Positions 31,410 through 42,883 of a DNA stretch of 64,000 bases are shown here, one piece after another. Below the pieces are notes generated by a model. The model saw only the letters and a program-made list of their open reading frames with translations. It was not told the origin of the DNA and made no database searches. Position numbers and translations under genes: made by a program. Position 1 is the first letter of the stretch, and the number at the start of each line of letters is the position of its first letter. The stretch spans positions 5,294,001 to 5,358,000 of the forward strand of contig PUDQ02000001.1 of assembly GCA_002964805.2 (NCBI GenBank), in the 5' to 3' direction. This stretch comes from Trametes villosa. Lineage: Eukaryota > Basidiomycota > Agaricomycetes > Polyporales > Polyporaceae.

Positions 31410-34400
31410 TCAACTGAGCAGCACCAAGCCGTTGCCCAACTCGCCGATCACGGAATCCACTCTATGGTCGGCCGAGTCGGGGTCCATATACATCGCCATA
31501 ACGTGCAAACGTCCAGGAGCAACGTAGTGCAGTCGCCGAGGCTCCTCTTTCGCCGCGCCAGAACGCGCCTCGACCACCTGAGCATCGTCGTCGACCGCCG
31601 CGCCTTTGGACCGGCCACCGCGTTCACCAACGCTGCACGCAGCTGCGCACGGGAGAGGCCTCGCCCGCGCCACCGCGAGGTCCCCCTCGAGGAACAGAAG
31701 AGTATCAATGGACGTACCCGTCACGCCCACCCCAACGCTCAGCCTCAGCACATACGTCGTCCTCGACGCCCGATGGCTCACGATGATCCTATACTCCCAC
31801 CGCGTCCCGTCCCGACACTCCTCCGGAAGCGCTGCCGGCCGTTCCAGCGCAGCGACGAGGTACTCCGCGCGTAGCCCCTCTGGGGTGCACTCGCCCGAGC
31901 CCGCCGTGAGGTCCGCGCCCTCGACCTCGGACGCGAGCGCGCGGGGGGCCCAAGTGAACCCGGGGAGTGTGAGGCGCGGCGAGACGTGCATGGGCAGCGC
32001 GCGCGGGACGGTGCGCTGCGCGAGGAGGAACGCGCGCATGCGGCGCGCGGCGGCGTCGGGCCCGGTGATGGAGAGGAGCGCGCCGACGTCGAGCTGGAGG
32101 AGACTCGAGACGGCGATGAGCTCGTCCTCGGGCTTCGTCGTGGTGCGCAGGCGGAGGAGGCGGACGACCTCGCCGAGCGGCACGGGGGCACTGGCTCCGG
32201 CGCGACTGGTGTTTTGTGGGGAACGCGCACGGAAGGCGAGGACGGGGACGTGCGAATCGAGCGAGAAGGAGGGCACGACCTTCGGTGCGCGATGCGGGAA
32301 CGGGGCCTTTGATCCCGTTGGCTTCAGCCCGAGACCCTCCTCGACGTCCATCGGGCCCTCCGCGAACTCGAACCACAAAGCGCGCGCCAAAAGACCTTCC
32401 TGCAGCGTCCACACCCGCCGCACCCACCCCGAAGTCGCGATCCTGAACAAATTCTCCTCCCACGTCTTCTCCTCCGAGCACTGCGTCCGAACACATTCGT
32501 CAATCACAAGCACCGCGGCCGCGTCCCGGTACGTCTGCGCCATGAGCCAGATAGCCTGCTTCCGGAGGCCGCCGATTCCGGGCACGCACAGCGAGTCCAT
32601 CCAGAAGGCGCCGTGTTCGGGGTGGAGGCAGCGGACGAGCCCTGCGATGCGTTTCACCATGCAGGTTGGCAGCCCCTCCTCGGTGGTGCTCCCCATCCCG
32701 TCGGCCCAGACGTGGGATATGGCAACGTAGGGAAGTTCGCGGGCAGGGCGGACACGGAGTGAGGTCCCGTCATAGACCACCGCGGGGACGGCACCACTAG
32801 AGAGCAAACCCCGGACCTCGTCGAGCGGCGGCTTGACGTAGGGGCAATCGCAAGCGGGGTCGACGTGCCGCGGTACATACGCGTCCGTATCTGTGACGGT
32901 ATAGAGCACGCACGCCGCCTGCGTGCACTCCTTGTGTTCGTCGCGGGACACCCGGATGTACGGAGCGAGTCTTGCCAGGTTAGACACCATCGGCACGCCC
33001 CAGAGGGTAGACACGAAGCTGCTCGAGACCGTGTTCGGGCACCACCCGGCGCGCCGCATCCTCCTCTCGCACAGGGTGAGCACCGCCGTGTAGAACGGCC
33101 GCCCGGCGTTGTGCACCGCTTCCGTGAGGCGCTTCATCTCCGGCAGTGCACGCCACGCGCGGTACGCGACGGAGCAGAGCGGCGCGATCGTGAGCGCGAC
33201 GGCGCCGACGATCTCGGTGAGCTCGTCCGGGCGGAAGCCCGCGTGGCGGAGGAAGCTCGAGTGCTGCACGTACTCTTCGTCGAGCGCCTGGAGCGCCCTG
33301 TCGAGGAGTCGCGCGACGGCGCGCCCGTGCTCGAGGTGCGCCTCGGGGACGTTGTTTTGAGGGGCTTCCAGGAGAGCGTCGTGCCAGCGGACCAAGAGCC
33401 GCAGGATGTGAGAGCCCGAGAGCACGATTGTGCGCTCGAGCGGACCGGGGACAACGAACAGGGACTCGGGGATCCGCGCGCGCATGACGGCTTCCAGGAC
33501 GCCGAAGGTCATGGCACTCACCCAGAGCGCAGCGTCGTCCCGCAAGCCCCGCACGGCTCCTCCTCGACGGATCGTCGTATAGCCAGACAATGCCTCGCAG
33601 AATGAGTGGCCGTCGTGCGGAGCGCCGAACCAGGGGATATCCACTGGGCCGCCGATCAGCGCCTGCGCCATGCGCAGCGCAGAGCTATTCTCGTCGGCGA
33701 GGTCTTCGATACTGAGGCGTGGAGTTCCGACAGCCGGAGGCGCTGCAATTATCGTGACTTAGACTATGAGATGAGGAGGAGGGAATAAGATGCAGGATGG
33801 CAGCTTCACGTACCGGGGATGAGCGACAGCCCAGATAACTCCTGCCTCGATGCGCGCGACCACGGTAGCGGCGACCAGTTGGTGGTGTTGGAACGCCTCC
33901 AAGACTCGTGGCTCCACAGCGCCGTCATGCAGTCCAGGAAGAATGCTTGATATACATCCGAGTCCGGCGTGCCTCCCGACGAGTCTCGCAACGCGCAGGC
34001 GATGTGGTTCCTCAGCGGAGAGACGGTGGAGGCCACCACCCCGAACAGCACGAAGTCAAGCACCGAGTCGTGGAGCGTGAGCGGTATACCTCCCGGTGGT
34101 ATGTCGCCTAGGTCAGGTTCGGGGTACCTATCCGTGAGAAGGGTGACGAGGATCGCGAAGGATGGATGGAGGCGAGCGAGGCCGCCGGGTTGTTTGGCAA
34201 TGTCTACGGCCGTAGAGTCAGTGAAGGACACGCCTGGGTAGGTCGCTTGGAGAGAGCGCAAGCAATCTTCGTAGAGGCGGTAGTGCGGATCTGATCTGTC
34301 GGTGCGAACCTCGATGATGCCGGGGGTCTCGAAAATCGTTGCCCACGACAGAAGGACCCCGGGGTTGGCGGACTCCGGGGAGCTAGGACATCGATACTAG

Positions 34401-34547
34401 TGAGCTTCTATCTTGTACTCGTAGTTTAGGACATGATTAGGGTACCTCCGAAGTGCCGGGTAGTAGTCCGCGCATAAGACGCGCTGTAGAAGAGTGTCAG
34501 CGAGAGAACTAACGGATGCAGGTCGAGTACTAAGTATCCCATACCAT
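31410..34547 (-). CDS. HET-domain protein (copy 2)
   Basis: Paralogue of the gene at 27805-31080. Exons 34547-34545 (ATG only), 34483-34446, 34382-33814, 33742-31410; about 980 aa. The N-terminus is M-RVLCADYYPALR; shared early motif is SWA.I...(I)..(V)R.DRSD..YRLY. The HET domain at about 540-690 (YVAISHVWADGMG, FWMDSLCVPGIGGLRKQAI, WVRRVWTLQEGLLARALWFE) is almost identical to copy 1. The regions before and after are far more diverged, and the third coding base is strongly GC-biased here. The high conservation of the centre against the variable ends suggests different selection or gene conversion. Intact. Confidence 0.85.
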
Positions 34548-35916
34548 GTCGGTATTCGAGGTGACGAAGACAGTGTAGCAAAACGAGGGGAATCGATGAG
34601 CAGATGTGCGGTGGCATGAGGCGGATGCTGTTTAGGTTAGGATGGTAGCGTGCTAGTAAGGTTCAATAGTGTATCGGCAGTGAGACGGGGGAAGCATCCG
34701 ATTGCAGCACGATATCCGGACGAGGAGCTGCTGCACTACGCATGTTCAGGTCGTAAGGATCGCCGTGGCCGTTAGCGTTACGATCTCGCGAAGTTCTCGC
34801 GCACCGCACCTGAGAGGCATGCAGGTACCCCGATGACTACTCGCAGGAGCCTACCTCTTCGATGCCAGCGCGCTCCTGAGCTACCACTGCACGTACATCG
34901 GGTGAGCAGATATTGACAGAATAAGAAGCAGATAGGACATGCTTACCCGAGTAATACGAAGCTTAAGTTGACGGGGTGGAGTGGACAAAGCTTGTGAACG
35001 AGGGCGAGATCGACTCCTCGGAGGGTTGGAGCATTCGCTCCGCACGCCGCGGGGGATATCGTACGGAGTCCCCGACATCGATGTCCGGCGTTTTTGGGAG
35101 TGCGACATGTCCATCTCAAGATCTCGGGACGGTGAACATTTCGGACGCGGGCGGCGCGAGGAACGCCAGTGTCGACAGCCTAGCTCGGCCGGTAGGTACG
35201 AGCTGGACATCCCCGCCCCGACATATGTCCTGGAGAGTTCAATATACGCTGGCAGGTAGGGAAGACAGGTCAGTTGGGTCGAATGATTGTCAAGAAGATG
35301 TGGCGCACCATCCAGAGTTCGTTCAGTCGTCAACGTGAAGAAGCAGCCTATTTGGGTGCTTCTCAGCTCGCGCTGCGATCCTGTTGTTTCCCGCTAAGTC
35401 GGCGCGCAGGAGTGAGGTCATCGCGGAAAATACAGAGCGGTGCTGATGTCTGCAGATAAAACATGAGATGGCTTGGTCGAGCAGTCTCGTACAGAGGCCC
35501 AGACGCCTGGACCGGCCTTCGGCGCTCCTTAATTGACACTCGTCCAGCATCGACCCGGCGGGACCCACGCTCGGACCGGGGGTCAGTGCGGGGTATCGCG
35601 CGGGGCAATAGGCTGTGCACCCGGATTCGGCGGATGCGACAGGCGCGTTGACACGCTGGTGGAGGCGGAACCTGGAAGGCACGAATCATACACGGGGGCG
35701 ATCCGGGAGGACGTGGAGCGGCGGTGAAGAGATCTGGAGGCGTGTCTATCGGCCTGCTGCCCTGTGGCGGATGCGAGAAATGGGGGAGGAGAGTGACATG
35801 GCGTGGCCGATGGGCGGCGTGCAGGGAGAGCGGTGGCCAGATCGCTCGCGGCCGCGCTGCAGCCACGCCGGACGGGCACGAGTGGCGCGCGGAACTCATT
35901 CTGCGCGCGTTCCGCC
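34548..35916. other. Intergenic, nothing recognised
   Basis: About 1.37 kb. The open frames are short and carry no conserved motif. The last part is the promoter of the acidic repeat protein. Confidence 0.45.
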
Positions 35917-35923
35917 TATATAA
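35917..35923 (+). promoter_or_regulatory. TATA box of the acidic repeat protein gene
   Basis: TATATAA 49 bp before the ATG at 35972. Confidence 0.55.
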
Positions 35924-35971
35924 CCCCCGTTCCGCCCTCCGCCCCGCGCACAAGCCCATGTAACGCCCGCC

Positions 35972-38032
35972 ATGCACCTCACCCTCTCTCGGAACCACTC
36001 CTCCCCGGCAAAGCCGACGACGACGAAGACGAGCACGCCGCCGCCGACGCCGGCCCCGGCGCCGGCAAGCCCGCCCAAGGGCGTCAAGCGGATCGTCTCC
36101 GGCCTCAGGCGCCGGATCAGCCACACCTTCCTTCGCGGTCACCGCCACCACGCGACCATCGACGCCCTCGACGCTTCCCACCCCGCCCTCGACGGCGACG
36201 CGCCCCATCCTTCGCCCCTCCTCATCTCTGCCGAAGACGCCCACCCCATCCCCATATCCGTCGCGGTCTCTCCGCACCCGCACCCAAGCGTCGACACCCT
36301 CATCCGCGCCGTCTCCGAAGGCGGCCTCGGCAAGCATGTCGCGGATTGCTCCGACTCCTCGGACGCGACCTCAAGTTACAGCTCGGAATCTTCGTTCAGA
36401 GGGCGAGGGCACCGCGCAAAATCGTCAGATTCAGGTTCGTTTTCATATACCTCGCCTGGAGGGCTCCACGCTGTAACAGGCGACGAACCTCCAGCAGCTC
36501 CTCTCCCGGAGATCGCGGAGAGTTTGTCCGGCGTAGACCAAGCGGACGCGCCCCAACCTCCGGGCTCCCTAGCTCTTGACTACTTCCCAGCGTTGGACGA
36601 CCTGGCCTTGTCCATCCCGCTGCCCGAGGACACCGCGAGCGAACTCGACGTAGAGCGGGGGGATGCCGCCGAACTCGCGAGCCTGAGTCCGTCTGCGGTC
36701 GACTTGCTCGAGGACAAGCGGAGCACGCAAAGCCTCTACTCCCGCCTACCATCTGCCGAGCCTCTCACGGCGCCCCTCGACACGGATGTATTCGAGGAAG
36801 GCGCTCCGGAGTCCCCAAGAGCCAGGACACTATCTCTGGCTTCCTTCGAGTCGCTGACCGCGCCCCTCGAGTCTCTCATCCTGACGGAGGCCCCGCCCCC
36901 TTCGGCCACGCCATCCCACTCCCACTCTGATGCCGTTTCCACCCACTTGCCTCTCCCCGCCCCCGCGCCGGTCGACGCATCTCTGCTTTCGCCCGAGTCT
37001 TACTTCACGGAAGAGCCGCGGCAGCGCAAAATCTCTATGCTGTCCATCGAGTCCCTCACCGCCCCCCTCGAGTCGCTAGTCCTCCCTGACGATGAGACAT
37101 CCCCGCCTCCGCTACCAGAAGCGGATGACGAGACCTCGCCCGCCGACATATTCCTCTCGATACCGCTCCCCCCATCCACCGCCGACTCCCCGCAAATTCT
37201 ACCCGTGGAGGCAGTCGCGGTTCCAGAACTCGAGGCTCTTCCAAAGGCTCTAGAGTCACAGTCGGCGGCACCGGCAGAGCCTCCGCGCGCGCAGACTCCA
37301 GTCAGTCCTTCTGCGGACCTCGCCCAGCTCGATGTTCCGGTCAGTCCCGCCGAGACACCGGAGGCCTCCTCACAGGAGGAGGTCCAATCGACCGAGCCGG
37401 AAGAGGAACCCCCTTCGCCCGAGTCTTTCGCGCTCTCCACGCGTGTAGCCGAGGATGTCTCCTTGCCGCCAGAAGCCGCCCCGGAGGAGACGACCTCCTC
37501 GAGCGAGTCGGAGCCAGAGCTCCCGCTCTTCCTCGTCGCGGTCGCGGAATGTTTCACGCCTGCTGCCGAGGGGCCTTGCGTACCCGCTATCGAGGAGCCC
37601 CTACGCGCCGTTGTCGAGGAATGCTTTGCACCTGCCGAGGAGCCCGTATATGTCGTCGTAGAGGAATGCTTCCCACTCGCCCCCGAGGAGCCCGTATCCG
37701 CGGCGGCGGAGGAATGCTTCCCGCCTGTCGTCGAGGAGCCCGTATCCCCCGTGGTAGAGGAATGCTTCCCGCCCGCTACCGAGCCCCTCCCTCCTTCCGC
37801 CCCCTCCTCCCCCTCACTGCACCCATCCACGCCTCCGACCCCTCCGACGCCCCCGCTCGCCGCGAGCGACGCCGGCTCGGAGAGCGAGGACGACGAGGAC
37901 GAACTGCCGGAGGACTTCGAGTTCCACCCCCTCGGGCTCACGCTCGTCATGCCCACGATGTTCTTGCCCGCGCCGAAGGTGCGGTACCCGGCGTTTTCGT
38001 CCCTGACATGGTGGCTGCCGAGCCGCGCGTAG
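35972..38032 (+). CDS. Acidic, disordered repeat protein with TRAPPC12-exon-1-like C-terminus
   Basis: Single-exon 686-aa protein. A basic start (GVKRIVSGLRRRISHTFLRG) precedes a long Ser/Pro/Glu-rich region. Internal repeats: three spaced LTAPL(E/D)(S/T) units (36761, 36849, 37050) and an array of EECFxP...EEPV units (37541-37780). It ends with an acidic run (SESEDDEDELPEDFEFH) and GLTLVMPTMFLPAPKVRYPAF. The acidic run plus GLTL..PTMFLP.P is also the end of TRAPPC12 exon 1 at 43740-43833. No signal peptide or TM. A donor-like GTGCGG follows the AAG at about 37979, so a spliced form is possible, but no acceptor leading to a conserved exon was found. Function unknown. Confidence 0.65.
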   Translation: MHLTLSRNHSSPAKPTTTKTSTPPPTPAPAPASPPKGVKRIVSGLRRRISHTFLRGHRHHATIDALDASHPALDGDAPHPSPLLISAEDAHPIPISVAVSPHPHPSVDTLIRAVSEGGLGKHVADCSDSSDATSSYSSESSFRGRGHRAKSSDSGSFSYTSPGGLHAVTGDEPPAAPLPEIAESLSGVDQADAPQPPGSLALDYFPALDDLALSIPLPEDTASELDVERGDAAELASLSPSAVDLLEDKRSTQSLYSRLPSAEPLTAPLDTDVFEEGAPESPRARTLSLASFESLTAPLESLILTEAPPPSATPSHSHSDAVSTHLPLPAPAPVDASLLSPESYFTEEPRQRKISMLSIESLTAPLESLVLPDDETSPPPLPEADDETSPADIFLSIPLPPSTADSPQILPVEAVAVPELEALPKALESQSAAPAEPPRAQTPVSPSADLAQLDVPVSPAETPEASSQEEVQSTEPEEEPPSPESFALSTRVAEDVSLPPEAAPEETTSSSESEPELPLFLVAVAECFTPAAEGPCVPAIEEPLRAVVEECFAPAEEPVYVVVEECFPLAPEEPVSAAAEECFPPVVEEPVSPVVEECFPPATEPLPPSAPSSPSLHPSTPPTPPTPPLAASDAGSESEDDEDELPEDFEFHPLGLTLVMPTMFLPAPKVRYPAFSSLTWWLPSRA
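37541..37780 (+). repeat. Tandem repeat coding for V(V/A)EECFxP units
   Basis: Five imperfect units of about 48-60 nt, each encoding an EECFxP core followed by EEP(V/L). The last two are the most alike at DNA level (GAGGAATGCTTCCCGCC in both). In-frame with the 686-aa protein. Confidence 0.8.
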
Positions 38033-38217
38033 GCTTTGACCGTCTTGTTGTAGTCATAAGTTATCCCATTGTGTACCTTATTCGTTGTGCATGTACCGGT
38101 AGAGAGAGATAACTTGCAATGTATACCAGGTGTAAATTACGCTCGCGTTGTGAGTCACTGGTGTGTGCATCGACACGAAAATACACTCGATCGAAGAACC
38201 ACAGGGCCGCAACGATC

Positions 38218-40380
38218 TCATACACCGAATATCAAGGCCCGGGCTTGCTCCGATCGAGGCTTGACCGTGCACCGACAATCCTTGGGCTGCCTATTAGTAT
38301 TGGCAAACATTGGGCGTAAGTGCCTGTCGCGCATGCCCGGGGGATTCCAGTCGGCGACTCACACCATGAACTCGCCCGCCATCTCGTACTCGACCCTAAT
38401 CGGCTCCCCGTCCTCATCGAGCGGCGGCCCGATGTCGAAGACGTGCAGGACGGACGCGATCGTGATGTACAGCGCGTCGTCCGCGAAGTGGCGCCCGGGG
38501 CAGATTCTGCGACACACGCCGTGAGTTTGGGACGTCGATCGCGAGGGCGCGGCCGGAAGGAGGTGTGTGAGCGGGGGACTCGCCTTCGACCGCTCCCGAA
38601 GGCGTACAGGTACGGGTCGCGCACGGCGGGGTCGAGCGCGCCGTCTCGTATGAAGCGCTCGGGCCGGAACTCCTCTGGGTCCGGGTACGCCTCGGGGTCG
38701 TGCAGTATCGCCCTAAACCAAGGCCGAAACCAATCATAAACGGCGCACTGAGCTCCACTCATACCACGACAACACTGGCGAGATGAGCGTACCAGGAGTT
38801 TTGGAGGAGAGTTGCGCCGGCGGGTATGAAGTATCCGTCGACGACGTCGTCCTCAAGGGTGTTGTGCGGTATCGATATGGGCACGACGACGTGCCACCGC
38901 ACGGCCTCTTTTAGGAGCGCGTTGATGTAGACGAGCGAGCCGCGGTCGTCGTGGTCGGGCAGGCGGTGTCGTCCGACCACCGCGTCGAGCTCGGCCTGGG
39001 CTTTCTTCAGTACGTCGGGATATAGCGACATGGCGAGGAAGACCGCTTGCAAGGTCGAGAAGGACTGTAATGACGGGCGCGCTTTCAGTGGTGGCTGCCA
39101 GGGCTGCTCAGGGACGCATATGCTCACCGTGTCGGCCCCGCCTAGAAGTAACGTCGCAGATCAGCAGACGGCCACGGACTCGACGTACATGAGAGAAACC
39201 CACCCGCGAAAGCCATCATGCCGACGTTCTTGATGACGTCCTCTTCATAGGCGCGCTCGTCAGACCCAGGCTCGCTGTCCAGCCTGGACAGTAGAGTGGA
39301 AGCAGCACACGGCGCGGCTTTCCCGACCTCCTGCGGGGTCAGCCATAAGCCTCTCAGCTCTGCAACAAGTTACGGTCAGGGGCTACTCGGGGCTCACATA
39401 CCAGGGAGGCCTTCATTTTCGCGAAGGGCGTCTCTCTGGCATACAGGACTGCCTCCTTGCATTTGGCAAAGACACGTTGGAAGCCTGCACCCGGAAACCC
39501 GGCGGGGAGGTGGCGCAGGATGGGCACGAAGTCGACTGCGTGCTTCTGCACCAGGAGGGACGCGGTGTAGTCGACCGCGTATTGGATCCGCTCGACAAGT
39601 TCGCCCCCGCCCTCCTGCGCATCGAAATCGTACATGATTTTCAGCATTGTAGCCGCGAATATGCTACGCCAACCGTACGCTCGGCGCGTTAGTTCATGTG
39701 ATCATGCACAGCTATATTGGACGTACTGGCGGATGTGCTCAACTAGGTCTTCGGGAGTGGTAGCGAGATTCCGCAAGAACTCGAGGAGGTGAGCCCGTTC
39801 GATCTCCCGGTAGCCTTGGGCAGCCTTGGGGTGGAATACCTGCCAGAAAGCGCGCCTATGGTCGCGCCATCGGTGACCGTACGGCATCGTGCTGAAGAAC
39901 ATGTCTTCCGTTGCGCTGTACGATGCCAGTTCGGAATAAGCATCGTGTCGATGGTCGGGAAACACTCACAGAGAGAGCACCGTACTGCGAAGCCGATCGG
40001 AGGTGTTGGCGGACCGTTTCTCCAGCAGCTCTTTGGCCATGTGAGCGCTGCCAATGACGACGAGGTGATCGCCCAGGACGTTCAGATGGACAATCTCGCC
40101 TGAACCAATATTAGGCGTGAATGGTCCATGCGAGGCATCCGAGGTACGCACCGTATTTCGTGCACAGATCGCGGAACGAAAGCCACTGCTTGGTTCGTGG
40201 CCCCAAGTCCAGTAAGTTGCCAATCACCGGGAGCGGCGGCGGTCCGGGAGGTAGTGGTCTCCCCTTCCGGCGGCTTCTCCGATGTGCGAAGGACCGAAGA
40301 TAGAACAGAACAGCATATGTCACGACGGAGAAGGCCACCACGATAAGGAGCGGGGTGAGGACGATCGGCGTTGCGTTCAT
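38218..40380 (-). CDS. Cytochrome P450 monooxygenase (OrdA-like)
   Basis: ER-anchored heme monooxygenase. Exons 40380-40152, 40099-39970, 39915-39727, 39663-39402, 39357-39204, 39141-39128, 39064-38793, 38712-38584, 38506-38363, 38290-38218; 531 aa. N-terminal anchor, then the proline hinge LPPGPPPLPVIGN. Also LGDHLVVIGSAHMAKELLEK, MPYGHRW, I-helix GGADT (322-326), ExxR (EAVR 379-382), FRPERF, and heme loop FGSGRRICPG with Cys 462. Exon 6 is a 14-nt micro-exon carrying the I-helix GADT. Intron 8 is a GC-AG intron (GCGAGT donor). The start is the ATG at 40380; the upstream GTG is not used. The exon 2/3 junction is the weakest. Substrate cannot be told from sequence. Confidence 0.9.
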
Positions 40381-41065
40381 GGCAGAGGATACACGATTCA
40401 CCTTCCGCCGACCTGCGTGGAGGTCCCTGAGTAGAATTTATACCCGCGAAAGACTTACGTATATTCTCAAGTTCTGCCGGCATGTTCCTGACCGTAGGGC
40501 TGCATAAGGTTTGAGGGGCGCTTTAAGAGCTCCGCATAATTCAACCGTGGGTACGTGAGCTCCCGTAAAGCACTCGGGCCGCTCTCGCTGGAGTCTTGTA
40601 CAAGCCTCGCAGGCAAGATCTGTCAAGGCCCTGCGGTGTGTGGACGGTCAGAAGATATGGGTGTTACGCGAATCTAATGAAACTCTCTTGAGCGTATTCC
40701 CATGCGGGGCCGATTTCTTACCGAGTGGAAAGTCCCGCTCAGTTTGACGATATCACGGTACCAGTACCGCCTCAACGCCGCGGTAGTGGGGATAGAGTGG
40801 TGGAACATCTGTTATTATGCTGAGCTAGTCAGATCATCCGATAATTACAGCTACATATGCCAGCGCCCTTACGAAATCCAGGCCCGGGCTTCGATTCGCC
40901 TCGGAGGCGGTCTGCGGAGTACTGACTTGACGGACCGTAGGGTGCTGCAGCGCAGGATCAGACAATGCAAAAAGGTATGCGTACTGGAGTAAGTAGGCCA
41001 CATACAGCTCGCCGAACCTTGGAAGGTATCCGTTATCCGTGAATATCCAGCCTGCATGTTGTCTA
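40381..41065. other. Spacer between P450 and F-box gene
   Basis: 685 bp holding the P450 promoter (minus strand) and the F-box gene 3' flank. No gene or clear element seen. Confidence 0.4.
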
Positions 41066-42883
41066 CTAATCCTGAAGGGAGAGTATGCGGAGGGTATCGA
41101 ATCCCTGGGATGCACAAGTCCGGGGCACCATCAGCATTCGAAGGGTCCAAGCGCGGAGAGCAGTGTAGGGTACCGTGCACACAACTCCGCCGTCCCATAG
41201 ATACACCTGCCAAACTTCGTCTTCCGGGCATGGAACGTGGCGAACAACGCGCCTATTCAATCTTAGAGACGGCACGCTGGCGGACTTGCGGTGAAGTGAG
41301 GCGTGAGTTTGAATACCATGCCACGCAACGTCTATCTCGTACCTTTTCATCGGCGTCATTAACGGCTGGAGCGCCCGCGACTGCGTACTCGAGGATCTCG
41401 AGTTCAAGCACGGTAGGGTGTATGTTGCGACCCAACAGCAGGCGCGGGCCGCAGGTGCGCCGCTGCGGCCAATCGAGATCAGAGTTGGCAGTTTCAACGA
41501 ATAGCGCCTGTGTACCCCATTCATCCCAAGCGTGCTCCGCGCCGGAGCGGCCGTCTATGGTGCGTGCAATGCGATCGAGGATGGCCTTCACCGGAATGAC
41601 CAGATGAAGCCGCTGCAAGGCACTGTAGGCGGCGAGTACAAGCACGCCTTGCTGGGCATCCGCGCGGCAAAACGACGCCTGCGAGCCCGAAATGTCGCTA
41701 TTGGTCGAGAAGAGATGATAACGGGGAGAACGGCGCCCGACTTCTGCAGCCGGAAGGAGCAGCGTGCAAAGAGGGTCGGGGTCGTAGCGATCATCCCAGG
41801 CAGCCGGATGATTGGGGACGCTGTAGGTGTGGATGTGAATTGAAAATTCGGCCAAAACCACGAGGTAGCGCTGATCGAGGATCGCGACAGCGTTCCCGCC
41901 AGTGTATGCCCAATTTTTCTGGACCGTCACGGTTTGCGTTAACGAAGCGGTGCGAAAGGAAATATGAATACTAGACAGCTCACCCAGTAAACCGTTGCAC
42001 CCGTCTTCCAATCCCAAACCCGGTAACCACGACCACCATTATCCAACATGACGAAGTCATCCTCTATTCTGATGGAAGGGGTAAGATGAACCGAGTCCTT
42101 GTCCATTTCTATAAACCGCGTGGAAGCCAGGACATGCGCTTGGCCGCTCTTCAGGGAAAGGAACATGAAGCGAATCCATTCTCTGTCTCCGTAAGGATGA
42201 TCACGCACAGGTTCGCTAGATCAGCACTAGCTTGAACAAGAAGCGCAAAGCCAGACTCACATATGGTTGGTCATCGAGACGACTAAGAGGTCCTGCACCG
42301 GGTCGATAGAAAACCACATCAGATCACCAGCTACGCGTTGTAGCGAGATATTCCACCACTCCTCAACGGAGACACCGAGAGGCGTTGCCAAACGCGTGAA
42401 AAACAAGTCGCCAGATTCCGTTCGCTGAGCAAGTATCCCACTCGGATGGAACATATACTGTTGAACCACTGGCATGGACGCGCTTCGATGGATGGGGAAG
42501 GTCCTGGGCTCAGACAGGTGCATACTCTTCCACGCGCTATGATAACGCCTGATTCGTTGGGTCCTGTCTGTGATGTCGACCGCGTCACGTACGCTAAGAG
42601 GGGGGACGTCGACTTGGCCGGCGGCCGCGAGTTCAATTTTGTATTGGAGAGAGGGCGTCTCTTGTATCACTCTCTAAAGCGTCTTGCATACCTTTGTAGT
42701 TTATGGCGTCCGAGGCACAGATGGTTGGCTATCAACTGAAGCGGTATGTGCTATTCCTGGTACTATGCTCACCTCCTTACAGCGGTACAGCGTGCCTGCT
42801 GCTGTATCTAGTAGGATGTGCACCAACAGCTCCAGTGGCAAAGACACCAGATCAAGTTGCCGTGCTTGGGAAGTAGCCATCAT
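41066..42883 (-). CDS. F-box protein with an in-frame TAG at an exon start (possibly bypassed)
   Basis: SCF-type F-box protein family expanded in polypores, with a beta-propeller-like C-terminal part. Exons 42883-42773, then 42673-42261 (or 42691-42261), 42215-41984, 41918-41317, 41252-41066; 514 aa if the shorter exon 2 is used. F-box: LDLVSLPLELLVHILLDTAA. The natural exon 2 start (AAAG|GTATGCAAGACGCTT) gives the family-like VCKTL but then TAG (42676-42674), then RVIQETPSLQYKIELAAAG. That TAG forms a CTTTAG acceptor exactly 18 nt downstream, in frame, giving YRCKE|RVIQE. The remainder is open and conserved-looking (GYRVWDWKTGATVYW, CPEDEVWQVYLWDGG). Recent pseudogene or splice-rescued gene. 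Confidence 0.7.

Noticed and set aside
35972..38112. Long opposite-strand and other-frame ORFs inside the 686-aa gene
   Set aside because: They are mirror translations of a GC-rich low-complexity region, with no independent start context or motifs.
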